Assembly: GCA_020029615.1 (NCBI GenBank) | Contig: JAIBJO010000059.1 | Span: forward strand, 1-32,256 | Reading direction: 5' to 3' | DNA length: 32,256 nt | Origin: Actinomycetota bacterium | GTDB lineage: Bacteria; Actinomycetota; Thermoleophilia; Gaiellales; Gaiellaceae | Shown: piece by piece, positions 9,068 through 15,819 of the stretch | Position numbering within the stretch: position 1 is the stretch's first letter | Layout: every line of letters starts with the position of its first letter | Notes under the pieces: generated by a model | What the model was told of the DNA's origin: nothing | Seen by the model: only the letters and a program-made list of their open reading frames with translations | Databases searched by the model: none | Made by a program: the position numbers and the translations under genes

Positions 9068-9097
9068 CAGCGGCCGCCGCCCCCTCGGCGGCCGCTG
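9068..9097. repeat. Perfect 11-bp inverted repeat (hairpin) between selD and the SDR remnant
   Basis: CAGCGGCCGCC and GGCGGCCGCTG form a perfect stem around an 8-nt loop. It lies between two divergently oriented genes and has no T-tract, so it is unlikely to be an intrinsic terminator. It could be an operator or a small palindromic repeat. Confidence 0.5.
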
Positions 9098-9137
9098 ACT
9101 TCCTCGTGGGCTCCCGCGTCCCCCTAGACTCGCCGCC

Positions 9138-9657
9138 GTGAAGTCGGCGCTCGTGACGGGAGGCTCGTCCGGGATCGGGCTCGCCATCGCGCGCGCCCTG
9201 CGCGAGGACGGCTACGAGCTCACGCTCGTGGCACGGCGGCCCGAGCCGCTCGAGCAGGCGGCGACCGAGCTGTCCGCGCTCGCGCTGCCGGCGAACCTCG
9301 GGGATGCGGACGAGTGCGTCCGTGTCGTCGCCGCTCACGTCGAGCAGTTCGGCGGGATGAACGTCCTCGTCAACTCGGCCGGCCTCGGCATCGGCGGCTC
9401 GTTCGCGGATCAGGACACGAAGCGGATCGGGCTCGTGGACGAGCTCGCTCAATCGCGAGGAGGCGGAGCATGGCATCCGCGCGACGACCATCTCACCGGC
9501 ATTCGTAGCTACGAAAATGACCGAGTGGACCGGGCTCGCAGGCGAGGAACAGATCCAGCCCGAGGACATCGTCGCGCTCGTCCGGACCGTGCTCTCGTTG
9601 AGCCCGATGGCGCGCGTGCCCAACATCGTCGTCGAACGTCTCGGCGACAGCTACTGA
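9138..9657 (+). pseudogene. Short-chain dehydrogenase/reductase with internal deletion and frameshift
   Basis: The N-terminal half of an SDR reads normally: the cofactor motif TGGSSGIGLAIARAL, VARR, and the NSAGLGIG segment up to about DQDTKRI. From about 9427 the expected continuation is missing. The SDR C-terminus resumes in another frame as GSWTSSLNREEAEHGIRATT, then ISPAFVATKMTEW, ending at the TGA at 9655-9657. By comparison with ordinary SDRs of about 245 aa, roughly 70 codons are gone, including the catalytic Ser and YxxxK. The N-terminal frame stays open to 9968 but encodes shadow sequence there. TAGACT 7 nt before the GTG start and no Shine-Dalgarno suggest the ancestor was leaderless. 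It converges on the lipoprotein gene with a 7-bp overlap. Confidence 0.85.
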
Positions 9658-10571
9658 ATCAGCTTCTCGCGCACCGCGGCCTCGAGCTCCGCGACCGAGA
9701 CCGTCCCTTCGAACCGTTCCGCGATCTTGCCGTCACGTCCGACGAGGAACGTCCACGGCTCCGTCGTCAACCCCCACTCCTGCATCCAGCGGTTGTAGCC
9801 CTTCGCCGGATCGTTGCCCTTGAAGACCTCGACGTGGATGAAACGGACGTCGCTTTCCTCGAGACGACGCGCGACCTCCTCGACGACATCGACGACCGGG
9901 CCGCACGTCCGGCTCGAGCAGAACTTGGGTGTCGAGAACGTGACGACGAAAGGCGCCTTCGCCCGTAACGAGCCCGCGACCGAGTGCTCGAGGAGCAGCT
10001 CGTCCGGGGGCGTGCGTGTCGTGAGCTTCGAGAAGTCACGTCGGGTGGAGGCGATCGTCGGGTTGTCGGAGGCGATCGCCGGGTCGCCGACGTCCGGAGC
10101 GGAGTCGGTTTCGGTGACCACAACGTTCCCGACGGCCTGCACGGGCTTAGGCCCGCCCTCGGGCTCGGCGAGCAGCCAGTACTTCCCCGGATGGTCGAGC
10201 TCGAGCTCGGCAACGTAGATGTGGCTCGCATCGGCGACGTCGCCACCGGGTACGCCGATCCGCTCGAGCTTGGCGCTCGTCTCGAGGAACGGCCGCGCGT
10301 CGAGGGCTTTCGCGACCCACACGCGCGCGGTGGGCAGGGTGACCACCTGCCCTTCGGCGTCGACGACGAGAAACGACACGCGATTCCTCCCCGGCTCGTG
10401 ACTCGTAGTCCCGGAGATGACCGCGACGTCGTCGCCAGGAGCTCGCCAGAGTTGCTCGAGCGTCATGCCCCCGCCAGGGTCGGCCGCCGTGGTGGCGCCG
10501 TTGTCGCCCGACCCGCCGCACGCGGACGCGAGCAGGCACGACAAGACGGTCAGTGCCGCAGCAGGGCGCAT
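9651..10571 (-). CDS. Lipoprotein with C-terminal thioredoxin-like domain
   Basis: A 306-aa predicted lipoprotein. MRPAAALTVLSCLLASACGG is a classic type II signal peptide with the lipidated Cys at residue 18. Residues 40-150 are beta-rich with no family I can name. Residues about 190-306 are thioredoxin-like: FVVTFSTPKFCSSRTCGPV carries a CX4C pair (C218, C223) instead of CXXC, and the domain ends with EPWTFLVGRDGKIAERFEG. It probably acts outside the membrane in disulfide or metal chemistry. I chose the Met at 10571 because the 31 codons before it are not signal-like and would run over the upstream small gene. TACACT lies 9 nt upstream (10581-10586, minus strand), consistent with a leaderless start. 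Confidence 0.88.
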   Translation of the reverse strand: MRPAAALTVLSCLLASACGGSGDNGATTAADPGGGMTLEQLWRAPGDDVAVISGTTSHEPGRNRVSFLVVDAEGQVVTLPTARVWVAKALDARPFLETSAKLERIGVPGGDVADASHIYVAELELDHPGKYWLLAEPEGGPKPVQAVGNVVVTETDSAPDVGDPAIASDNPTIASTRRDFSKLTTRTPPDELLLEHSVAGSLRAKAPFVVTFSTPKFCSSRTCGPVVDVVEEVARRLEESDVRFIHVEVFKGNDPAKGYNRWMQEWGLTTEPWTFLVGRDGKIAERFEGTVSVAELEAAVREKLIQ

Positions 10572-10599
10572 ACGCGCCCGAGTGTAGCCACGCGGTGTT

Positions 10600-10698
10600 T
10601 TAGTTCCCGTCGGGCCAGGAGTGTCCGGGACGGACCTTCCCGAGCCACGCCGCGAGCAACGCAAGGTTGAGCAGCAGGAGCAACAGCCTCGGCTTCAT
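10600..10698 (-). CDS. 32-aa signal-peptide-like or single-pass peptide, downstream of the XRE-TPR regulator
   Basis: A very short gene: ATG at 10698, TAA at 10600-10602. The peptide begins MKPRLLLLLLNLALLAAW: a positive N-terminus, then a Leu/Ala-rich hydrophobic stretch (residues 5-18). It ends with a hydrophilic tail KVRPGHSWPDGN. A perfect AGGAGG (10704-10709, minus strand) lies 5 nt before the ATG, one of the best ribosome binding sites in the window. It starts 14 nt after the stop codon of the XRE-TPR gene on the same strand, so co-transcription is likely. Positive residues before the hydrophobic stretch predict the tail is outside the cell. A secreted pro-peptide sensed by the regulator, as in PapR- or NprX-type systems, is an inference. 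A small membrane protein is the alternative. Confidence 0.72.
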   Translation of the reverse strand: MKPRLLLLLLNLALLAAWLGKVRPGHSWPDGN

Positions 10699-10712
10699 GG
10701 CGACCTCCTCTC

Positions 10713-12053
10713 TTAGAAGCGGATTTCCTGGAGCGCCTCAGCGGCGTTCCGGTAGAGACGTGCGGCCTCGCGGTCTTCACCACGACGTGCTGCGAGGTCC
10801 CCCAGCGCGACCCACGCCTCCGTCCGGTGGCTGATCGACGCCAGCTGCTCAGCAGCCGCATCAGCCGCCCGGAAACACTCTTCCGCCTCTTCAAGCCGTC
10901 CGCGCTCCAACAGCGCTCGTCCCAGTACGAGCTGCGACGGACAGACCTCGTGGAGGTAGTCCTCCCGATCCTGCAGGAGAGCGAGCGCCTTGCGTGCGAG
11001 CTCGTCTGCCTGGTCGTACTCACCACGGTTCAGATGCACCCTGGCTATCCCCTCGAGCGCCTGTGCGGCGTCCGCTGGGGAATCGGTGTCGAGCGCCCGA
11101 GAGTAGGACGCCTTCAGATGCTCGACTGCGTGCTCCTCGTCTCCGAGGAGAAGCGTGAGACCGCCGAGCATGAGCAGCAGCCGGCCGACGTTTCGCTCGT
11201 CGTTCAACTGCTGATACAGCTCCTTCGCACGCTGCGCATAGCTGCGTGACAGGACGTAGTGGCCCTGGCGCTGCGAGACCAGCGACGCCTGGAAATAGGC
11301 GTTGGCGATCGCTGCGCGGTCACCGAGATCCTGCGCGAGCTCCAGTGCCCGCTCGACGTCGTCGCGCGCAGCGACGTAGTCGCGCAGTCGCCGATGACAG
11401 CGGGATCGCCTCTGCAGGATGTCCGACCGCAGGAGATCGCACGGGAGTCCCGAGCGCTCAGCCAGCTCGAGCGCCTCATCGAACAGCGAGATCGCCGTCG
11501 AGGTGCTCGAAAGCTTGTACCGGCACACAGCCAGCCGGAAGAGGACGTCTGCCCGGTCGACGTCGGAGAACTCGACGCGCTCCGCGAGCCCGCGAGCGCG
11601 CTGAAGCAGCTCGATCGCTCGCCGGACGTCGCCCGACTCCTGCAACGCCCAGGCCTCGCCGGAGAGGGCCCGCAGCTCGAGCGCCGGCGCGCCTGTCGCA
11701 TCGACGCCGGGGCGTGCCTCGTGGAACGCCTCGATCGCCTCGTCGTACTGGTGCGCCTCCGAAAGGGCTTCGGCACGAGCCAGCGCTGCCTCTACCTTCG
11801 TGCGCTCCTCGGTGGAGACGCCCGACGAGATGAGGGCCGCGTCGACTCCGAGCCGCTCGGCCAGCCATGCGATCGTCGAATCGGTCGGGCGGGTCTTGCC
11901 GCGCTCGATCTGGCTGATGTACTCCTTGGAGAAACGCTCGCCGGCGAGTTCCGACTGCGTGAGGCCGGCAGATATGCGAAGCGCGCGGACACGCTCGCCG
12001 AGGCGCAACCCGGTAGTCGGCGCAGACGTAGCGGCGGTTTCGATCATGCTCAT
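10713..12053 (-). CDS. XRE-family HTH regulator with tetratricopeptide repeats
   Basis: A 446-aa cytoplasmic regulator. The HTH domain is at residues 17-75: LGERVRALRISAGLTQSELA, then FSKEYISQIERGKTRPT and AWLAERLGV. From about residue 85 to the end the protein is built of TPR-like helical pairs (for example ALSEAHQYDEAIEAFHEA, GDVRRAIELLQRARGLAE, LNRGEYDQADELARKALALL, RRGEDREAARLYRNAAEAL). HTH plus TPR is the architecture of RNPP peptide receptors (PlcR, NprR, Rgg) but also of other actinobacterial regulators. The TPR region is longer than the five or so repeats of PlcR. No strong Shine-Dalgarno precedes ATG 12053. Upstream lies a perfect inverted repeat that may be its operator. A 32-aa peptide gene follows directly. 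Confidence 0.92.
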   Translation of the reverse strand: MSMIETAATSAPTTGLRLGERVRALRISAGLTQSELAGERFSKEYISQIERGKTRPTDSTIAWLAERLGVDAALISSGVSTEERTKVEAALARAEALSEAHQYDEAIEAFHEARPGVDATGAPALELRALSGEAWALQESGDVRRAIELLQRARGLAERVEFSDVDRADVLFRLAVCRYKLSSTSTAISLFDEALELAERSGLPCDLLRSDILQRRSRCHRRLRDYVAARDDVERALELAQDLGDRAAIANAYFQASLVSQRQGHYVLSRSYAQRAKELYQQLNDERNVGRLLLMLGGLTLLLGDEEHAVEHLKASYSRALDTDSPADAAQALEGIARVHLNRGEYDQADELARKALALLQDREDYLHEVCPSQLVLGRALLERGRLEEAEECFRAADAAAEQLASISHRTEAWVALGDLAARRGEDREAARLYRNAAEALQEIRF

Positions 12054-12120
12054 TTCAGTGAACTCGGCGTCCTGCTCCGCCGCACTCCCCCTGGCGGGTG
12101 ATGTGCGACTGCCCGTTTCT

Positions 12121-12165
12121 AGTCAAGTAACCCTACCCGAAATCACTTGACCGGGCTACTTGACT
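12121..12165. promoter_or_regulatory. Palindromic operator with divergent -35 boxes (ACTTGAC repeats)
   Basis: AGTCAAGTA (12121-12129) and TACTTGACT (12157-12165) form a perfect 9-bp inverted repeat 27 bp apart. A third related copy, TCACTTGACC, starts at 12143. The two outer arms each contain TTGACT on opposite strands, so they can serve as -35 boxes for divergent promoters. The rightward one has a good -10 box. For the leftward one (XRE gene) the 17-bp position holds only CATCAC. A regulator bound here would control both directions; the adjacent XRE protein is the obvious candidate. Confidence 0.65.
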
Positions 12166-12188
12166 TTTTAGGACATGGCTCCTATAGT
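12160..12188 (+). promoter_or_regulatory. Near-consensus sigma70-type promoter of the orphan RNA
   Basis: TTGACT (12160-12165), a 17-bp spacer and TATAGT (12183-12188) give the best promoter match noticed in the window. Transcription would begin around 12194-12196. Its -35 box is the right arm of the inverted repeat, so occupancy of the operator should affect it. No plausible coding gene follows on this strand before the terminator at 12335-12374. Confidence 0.7.
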
Positions 12189-12194
12189 CAGGCC

Positions 12195-12374
12195 CACACC
12201 GCAACCGATCGGACGCCAGATCGGGTGCGCGGGCACCACCGCCGGATCCGCCGGTGAGTACAGGAAACCGTGGCTGGGCCGCAGAGCCACGAGATTTCCG
12301 GCTCGCCGCCCCGGGAAGGGGTCGCCTCGAACGGAAAACGCCCCCGGAGCCGCAGCCGGGGGCGTTTTGTTTTT
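12195..12374 (+). ncRNA. Putative orphan structured RNA of about 180 nt
   Basis: The stretch lies between a near-consensus promoter and a strong intrinsic terminator and holds no convincing reading frame. Hairpins that can be drawn: CCGATC/GATCGG (12205-12210 with 12219-12224); CACCG-CGG/CCG-CGGTG around 12237-12256 with one mismatch; GTGGCT/AGCCAC (12270-12275 with 12285-12290), extended by GGAAA/TTTCC (12263-12267 with 12295-12299); and a possible closing stem CCG..GAG (12251-12258) with CTC..CGG (12326-12334). I do not recognise a known family. AGGAAACC (12262), CCGCAGAGCC (12279) and GGGGTCGCC (12318) loosely recall, in order, the conserved blocks of cyclic-di-GMP-I aptamers, but key bases differ. 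The exact 5' end is inferred. Readthrough would run antisense to the MFS gene. Confidence 0.55.
12335..12374 (+). terminator. Strong intrinsic terminator, probably bidirectional
   Basis: A perfect 13-bp stem, AAAACGCCCCCGG with CCGGGGGCGTTTT, surrounds an 8-nt loop and is followed by GTTTTTG. On the plus strand it ends the orphan RNA. On the minus strand the same stem ends in TTTT and lies just downstream of the MFS gene, so it can also terminate that transcript. Confidence 0.88.
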
Positions 12375-12390
12375 GGAGAAGGCGACGCGG

Positions 12391-13824
12391 CTAGGCGACA
12401 GGCTCAGGAGCCGTGGGTCCCGTGCGTTCCTTGCCGGCGCCTTCGTGGGGGCGTACCAGAGTGAACGCGACGACGGCGCCGACGACGGCGATCACCGCGG
12501 CAACGAGCAGGGCGCTCTCGAAGCCGTCCATGAAGGCCGCCGGAGACGGCCGGCTGCCCAGCTGCGCGGCCATGATGGCCCCCATTACCGCGATCCCCAT
12601 AGTCCCTCCCACCTGGCGTGCCGTGTTCAGCACCGCCGAACCGACGCCGGACTTCGCGACAGGAACGCTCCTCGTCGCGGCGGCGGCGCTGGGCGTCATC
12701 GTGAGCGCCATCCCGACCCCTCCGACCATGAGCGCCGGCAGCAGATCCCAGAACGACGCGTCGAGCCCGAGCCGGGAGAACAGCAGGAGCTGAGCTGCGA
12801 CGAGGAGCATTCCCGCAGTCATGAGCCCGCGCGACCCGACCCGGTCGCTGGTCTTGCCCGCGACGGGGGCGACGAGGATGATGAGGACGGTCATGGGCAG
12901 GAACGCGGCGCCGGTCTGCACCGCCGAGTAGCCGAGGATGTTCTGCATGTACAGGGACACGAAGAAGAAGACCCCGAACATGGCGAGCGCGACGAGCAGG
13001 ATCACCAGGTTCGCACCCGTGTACGTCCCGCTCCGGAAAAGCTCGAGCGGCAGCATCGGCTCGCGGCGATGGCGCTCGATGAGAACGAACGCAGCCAGAG
13101 AGGCGCCTGCGAGGACGAACGCGCCCACGATGCGCGGTGAGCTCCATCCGTAGGTGTTGGCCTCGATCAACGCGTACGTGAGCGCGAACAGCCCGACTGC
13201 GGACGTGACGAGACCGGGAAGGTCGAGGCTGGAGTGCCCCTCGTCGCGCGACTCGTCGATGAACAGGTAGCTCGCCGCGATTCCGAGGATGCCGATCGGG
13301 ACGTTGACGAAGAAGATCCAGCTCCAGTCGAGATGCTCCGTGATGAGGCCGCCGACGAGCGGTCCGATCGCGAGAGCGAGGGCGGAGGTCCCGGCCCATA
13401 TGCCAATCGCGGTCCCTCGCTGACGAGGAGGAAACGTCGCCGCGATGATCGAGAGCGTCGCGGGGTTCATCAACGCCGCGCCCGCTCCCTGCAGGACACG
13501 AGCGCCGATGAGCATCTCCGACGACCCGGCGAGACCGCAGAGGAGTGATGCGACGGTGAAGACGACGATCCCGAGGACGAAGATCCGGCGCCGCCCGTAG
13601 GCGTCGGCGGCCTTTCCCCCGATCAGCATCAGCGACGCGAAGGTCAGCGCGTAGCCGGTGACGATCCACTCGAGCTCCGAGAGGTCGGCACCGAGCTCGC
13701 GTTGGATCGACGGCAAAGCGACGTTCACCACCGTGTTGTCCAGCATGATCATGAACAGGCCGAACGAGACGGCCGCCAGCGTCAGCCACTTGCGATTCTC
13801 CTCTGCGAAGATCCGGGCGCTCAT
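12391..13824 (-). CDS. MFS drug exporter, DHA2 (EmrB/QacA-like) family
   Basis: A 477-aa membrane transporter with about 14 predicted helices, the DHA2 pattern of proton-driven multidrug or metabolite exporters. Seen: first helix AAVSFGLFMIMLDNTVVNVALP with the DHA2 motif LDxTVVNVALP, motif A in GGKAADAYGRRR after helix 2, and motif C-like ALAIGPLVGGLITEHLDW followed by SWIFFVNVPIGI. The tail (HEGAGKERTGPTAPEPVA) is hydrophilic. The substrate cannot be predicted. The ATG at 13822-13824 shares two bases with the ATG of the divergent acyl-CoA synthetase, so each promoter would lie inside the other gene unless one start is further in. A bidirectional terminator follows at 12335-12374. Confidence 0.93.
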   Translation of the reverse strand: MSARIFAEENRKWLTLAAVSFGLFMIMLDNTVVNVALPSIQRELGADLSELEWIVTGYALTFASLMLIGGKAADAYGRRRIFVLGIVVFTVASLLCGLAGSSEMLIGARVLQGAGAALMNPATLSIIAATFPPRQRGTAIGIWAGTSALALAIGPLVGGLITEHLDWSWIFFVNVPIGILGIAASYLFIDESRDEGHSSLDLPGLVTSAVGLFALTYALIEANTYGWSSPRIVGAFVLAGASLAAFVLIERHRREPMLPLELFRSGTYTGANLVILLVALAMFGVFFFVSLYMQNILGYSAVQTGAAFLPMTVLIILVAPVAGKTSDRVGSRGLMTAGMLLVAAQLLLFSRLGLDASFWDLLPALMVGGVGMALTMTPSAAAATRSVPVAKSGVGSAVLNTARQVGGTMGIAVMGAIMAAQLGSRPSPAAFMDGFESALLVAAVIAVVGAVVAFTLVRPHEGAGKERTGPTAPEPVA

Positions 13825-15763
13825 GTCTCAGGAGCCTAGCCACCACGACACGGGTGACTTCACGTGGGCCCCGAGCGCAGCGCAGCTCGAGGAAGCGAAC
13901 GTCGCGCGCCTGGCCGCGTTGCTCGAGTGCAAGACGTACGAGGCGCTGCACCGTGTCTCGATCGAGGAGCCCGACCGCTTCTGGCGCGGAGTCGCCACCG
14001 ATCTCGGCATCCCGCTCTCGCACGACTGGAGCGCAGTGCGCGACGAGTCGCGCGGTGTCGAGTGGACGACGTGGTTCGTCGGAGCGCACCTGAACATCGC
14101 CGACGCCTGCGTCCACCGGTGGGCACGCGAGCGTCCGGACGACGAAGCGGCCGTGTGGGTGCCAGAGAAGGGAGACCGGCGGTCGCTCTCGTGGGCCGAG
14201 CTTTCGCGCGAGGTCAAACGGACCGCCGAGGCGCTTCGAGCGCTGGGCGTCGAGGAGGGCGATGCCGTGGGCATCTTCCTGCCCATGGCGCCGGAGGCCG
14301 CTATCGCGTCGCACGCGTGCGCGCACATCGGGGCCGTCCAGGTGCCGATCTTCTCGGGCTTCGCGGGTCCGGCCGTGTCGTCGCGGCTCGCCGACGCCCA
14401 CGCCAAGGTCGTCATCACGGCCGACGCGTCGTACCGTCGAGGTCGGCTCGTTGCCATGAAAGCGGCTCTGGACGAGGCGCTGCCCGGCGCGCCCACGGTC
14501 GAGCACGTCGTCGTCTGGCGCCGCGCAGGCGTGAACTGCCCGATGACGAGCGGCCGCGACGTGTGGTGGGACGAGATCGTCGCCGACGAGCCCGGAGCGC
14601 TCGAGGCGACACAGGTCGAGAGCGAGGCCCCGTACCTCATCGCATACACGTCGGGGACGACCGGCCGCCCGAAAGGCGCGCTCCACGTCCAGGGCGGCTT
14701 CCTCCTCTCGATCGTGCGCGAGACTGCCTACCAGGCCGACCTCCGCGCAGGCGATCGGGTTCTGTTCGCGACGGACATGGGCTGGATCATGGGCCCGTGG
14801 ACGGTCGTGGGAGCCATGGGCTGTGGCGCCATGGTGGTGTTCATAGAGGGAGCGCCGGACCGACCACCGGACCGCGTCTGGACGATCGTCGAGCACGAGC
14901 GCGTGACGATGCTCGGAGTGTCGCCCACGCTCGTGCGCGCTCTCATCCCACACGGCGATCCGGAGGCCGATCTCTCGTCGCTGCGAAGCGTCGTCACCAC
15001 CGGTGAGCCGTGGAATCGCGGGCCGTACGACTGGCTCGACGAGCACGTCTGCGGCAGTGGGCGTATCCCGATCGTCAACTGCTCCGGTGGCACCGAGGTC
15101 GGCGCGTGCTTCCTCTCGGTGACGGTCTTGCGTCCCACGAAGCCGTGCTCCGTCGGCTTTCCGGCACTCGGCGAGGACATGGACGTCTTCGACGACGAGG
15201 GCCGGCCGGTCCGCGGCGAGGTCGGCGAGCTGGTCTGCAAGCACGCCTGGCCGGGTATGACCCGTGGGCTCTGGGGAGATCCAGAGCGCTACGTGGAGAC
15301 GTACTGGAGCCGCTTCCCCGGCGTCTGGACCCACGGCGACTGGGCGTCGGTCGACGAGGACGGATACTGGTTCCTTCACGGACGCTCTGACGACACGCTC
15401 AACATCGCGGGCAAGCGCATCGGGCCTGCCGAGCTCGAGTCGGCGGCCGTGAGCCACCCCGCGGTCGCCGAGGCTGCGGCCATCGGCATGCCCCACGAGG
15501 TGAAAGGCGAGGTCGCATGGCTGTACTGCGTGCTCGCGCCTGGCGCCGAGGCGACGGAGGACGACGTCGCGGGAGCAGTCGCGCAGGAGCTCGGCAAGGC
15601 CTTCGCGCCCGATCGCGTGCTCTTCGTGTCGGCCCTGCCCAAGACGAGGAGCGCCAAGATCGTGCGCCGCGCCGTGCGGGCCCGTGCCCTCGGACACGAT
15701 CCTGGTGACCTGTCGACGCTCGAGAACCCCGAGGCGCTCGAGGAGATCGCGCGAGCGACCTGA
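13823..15763 (+). CDS. Acyl-CoA synthetase, acetyl-CoA-synthetase-like (AMP-forming)
   Basis: A 646-aa ANL-superfamily enzyme that adenylates a carboxylic acid and transfers it to CoA. It has an ACAS_N-like region (TYEALHRVSIEEPDRFWRG, 38-56), the A3 P-loop YTSGTTGRPKG (275-285), A5 NCSGGTEVG, the A7/A8 region THGDWASVDEDGYWFLHG then RSDDTLNIAGKRIGP, and the A10 Lys at about 612 in PKTRSAKIVRR. That Lys is the usual acetylation-controlled catalytic residue. It is more divergent than the acs gene at 29122 and its acid substrate is uncertain (acetate, propionate or another short acid). The frame is open further upstream to 13658, but that part lies antisense to the MFS gene; homology begins near GDFTWAPSAAQLEEAN, so ATG 13823 fits. 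Confidence 0.92.
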   Translation: MSQEPSHHDTGDFTWAPSAAQLEEANVARLAALLECKTYEALHRVSIEEPDRFWRGVATDLGIPLSHDWSAVRDESRGVEWTTWFVGAHLNIADACVHRWARERPDDEAAVWVPEKGDRRSLSWAELSREVKRTAEALRALGVEEGDAVGIFLPMAPEAAIASHACAHIGAVQVPIFSGFAGPAVSSRLADAHAKVVITADASYRRGRLVAMKAALDEALPGAPTVEHVVVWRRAGVNCPMTSGRDVWWDEIVADEPGALEATQVESEAPYLIAYTSGTTGRPKGALHVQGGFLLSIVRETAYQADLRAGDRVLFATDMGWIMGPWTVVGAMGCGAMVVFIEGAPDRPPDRVWTIVEHERVTMLGVSPTLVRALIPHGDPEADLSSLRSVVTTGEPWNRGPYDWLDEHVCGSGRIPIVNCSGGTEVGACFLSVTVLRPTKPCSVGFPALGEDMDVFDDEGRPVRGEVGELVCKHAWPGMTRGLWGDPERYVETYWSRFPGVWTHGDWASVDEDGYWFLHGRSDDTLNIAGKRIGPAELESAAVSHPAVAEAAAIGMPHEVKGEVAWLYCVLAPGAEATEDDVAGAVAQELGKAFAPDRVLFVSALPKTRSAKIVRRAVRARALGHDPGDLSTLENPEALEEIARAT

Positions 15764-15819
15764 CATCGGGTAGCGACGTAACGCGGTGTGAACGGCCGCG
15801 TCCCCTACGCTGCGTCGGC

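Noticed and set aside
9427-9438. Shared 12-mer GGGCTCGTGGAC at the SDR junction and at 22901-22912 near the DUF3052 junction, as a recombination site
   Set aside because: Both copies fit the native coding sequence of unrelated families (GSWTS and GLVDN) and the second lies about 20 bp from its junction; chance in GC-rich codons is simpler.
9430-9968. Continuation of the SDR N-terminal frame to a 276-aa protein
   Set aside because: After the junction the residues are Arg-rich shadow sequence; the real SDR C-terminus is in another frame and the region beyond 9657 belongs to the lipoprotein gene.
10572-10664. Longer N-terminus for the thioredoxin-like lipoprotein
   Set aside because: It would put 31 non-signal residues before an ideal lipoprotein signal peptide and cover the 32-aa gene.
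12251-12334. Firm assignment as a cyclic-di-GMP-I or cobalamin riboswitch
   Set aside because: Three blocks resemble the cyclic-di-GMP-I aptamer in order, but conserved bases (for example GCAAAG read as GCAGAG, and no GNRA loop) differ; the cobalamin box match is also imperfect and the spacing too short.
13658-13822. Upstream extension of the acyl-CoA synthetase
   Set aside because: The 55 extra codons are antisense to the first helices of the MFS gene and show no similarity to synthetase N-termini.
12404-15766. A 1120-codon open frame on the minus strand across the MFS and acyl-CoA synthetase genes
   Set aside because: It is antisense or out of frame to two clear genes, is extremely Arg/Asp-rich and shows no domain; long stop-free frames are expected at this GC content.
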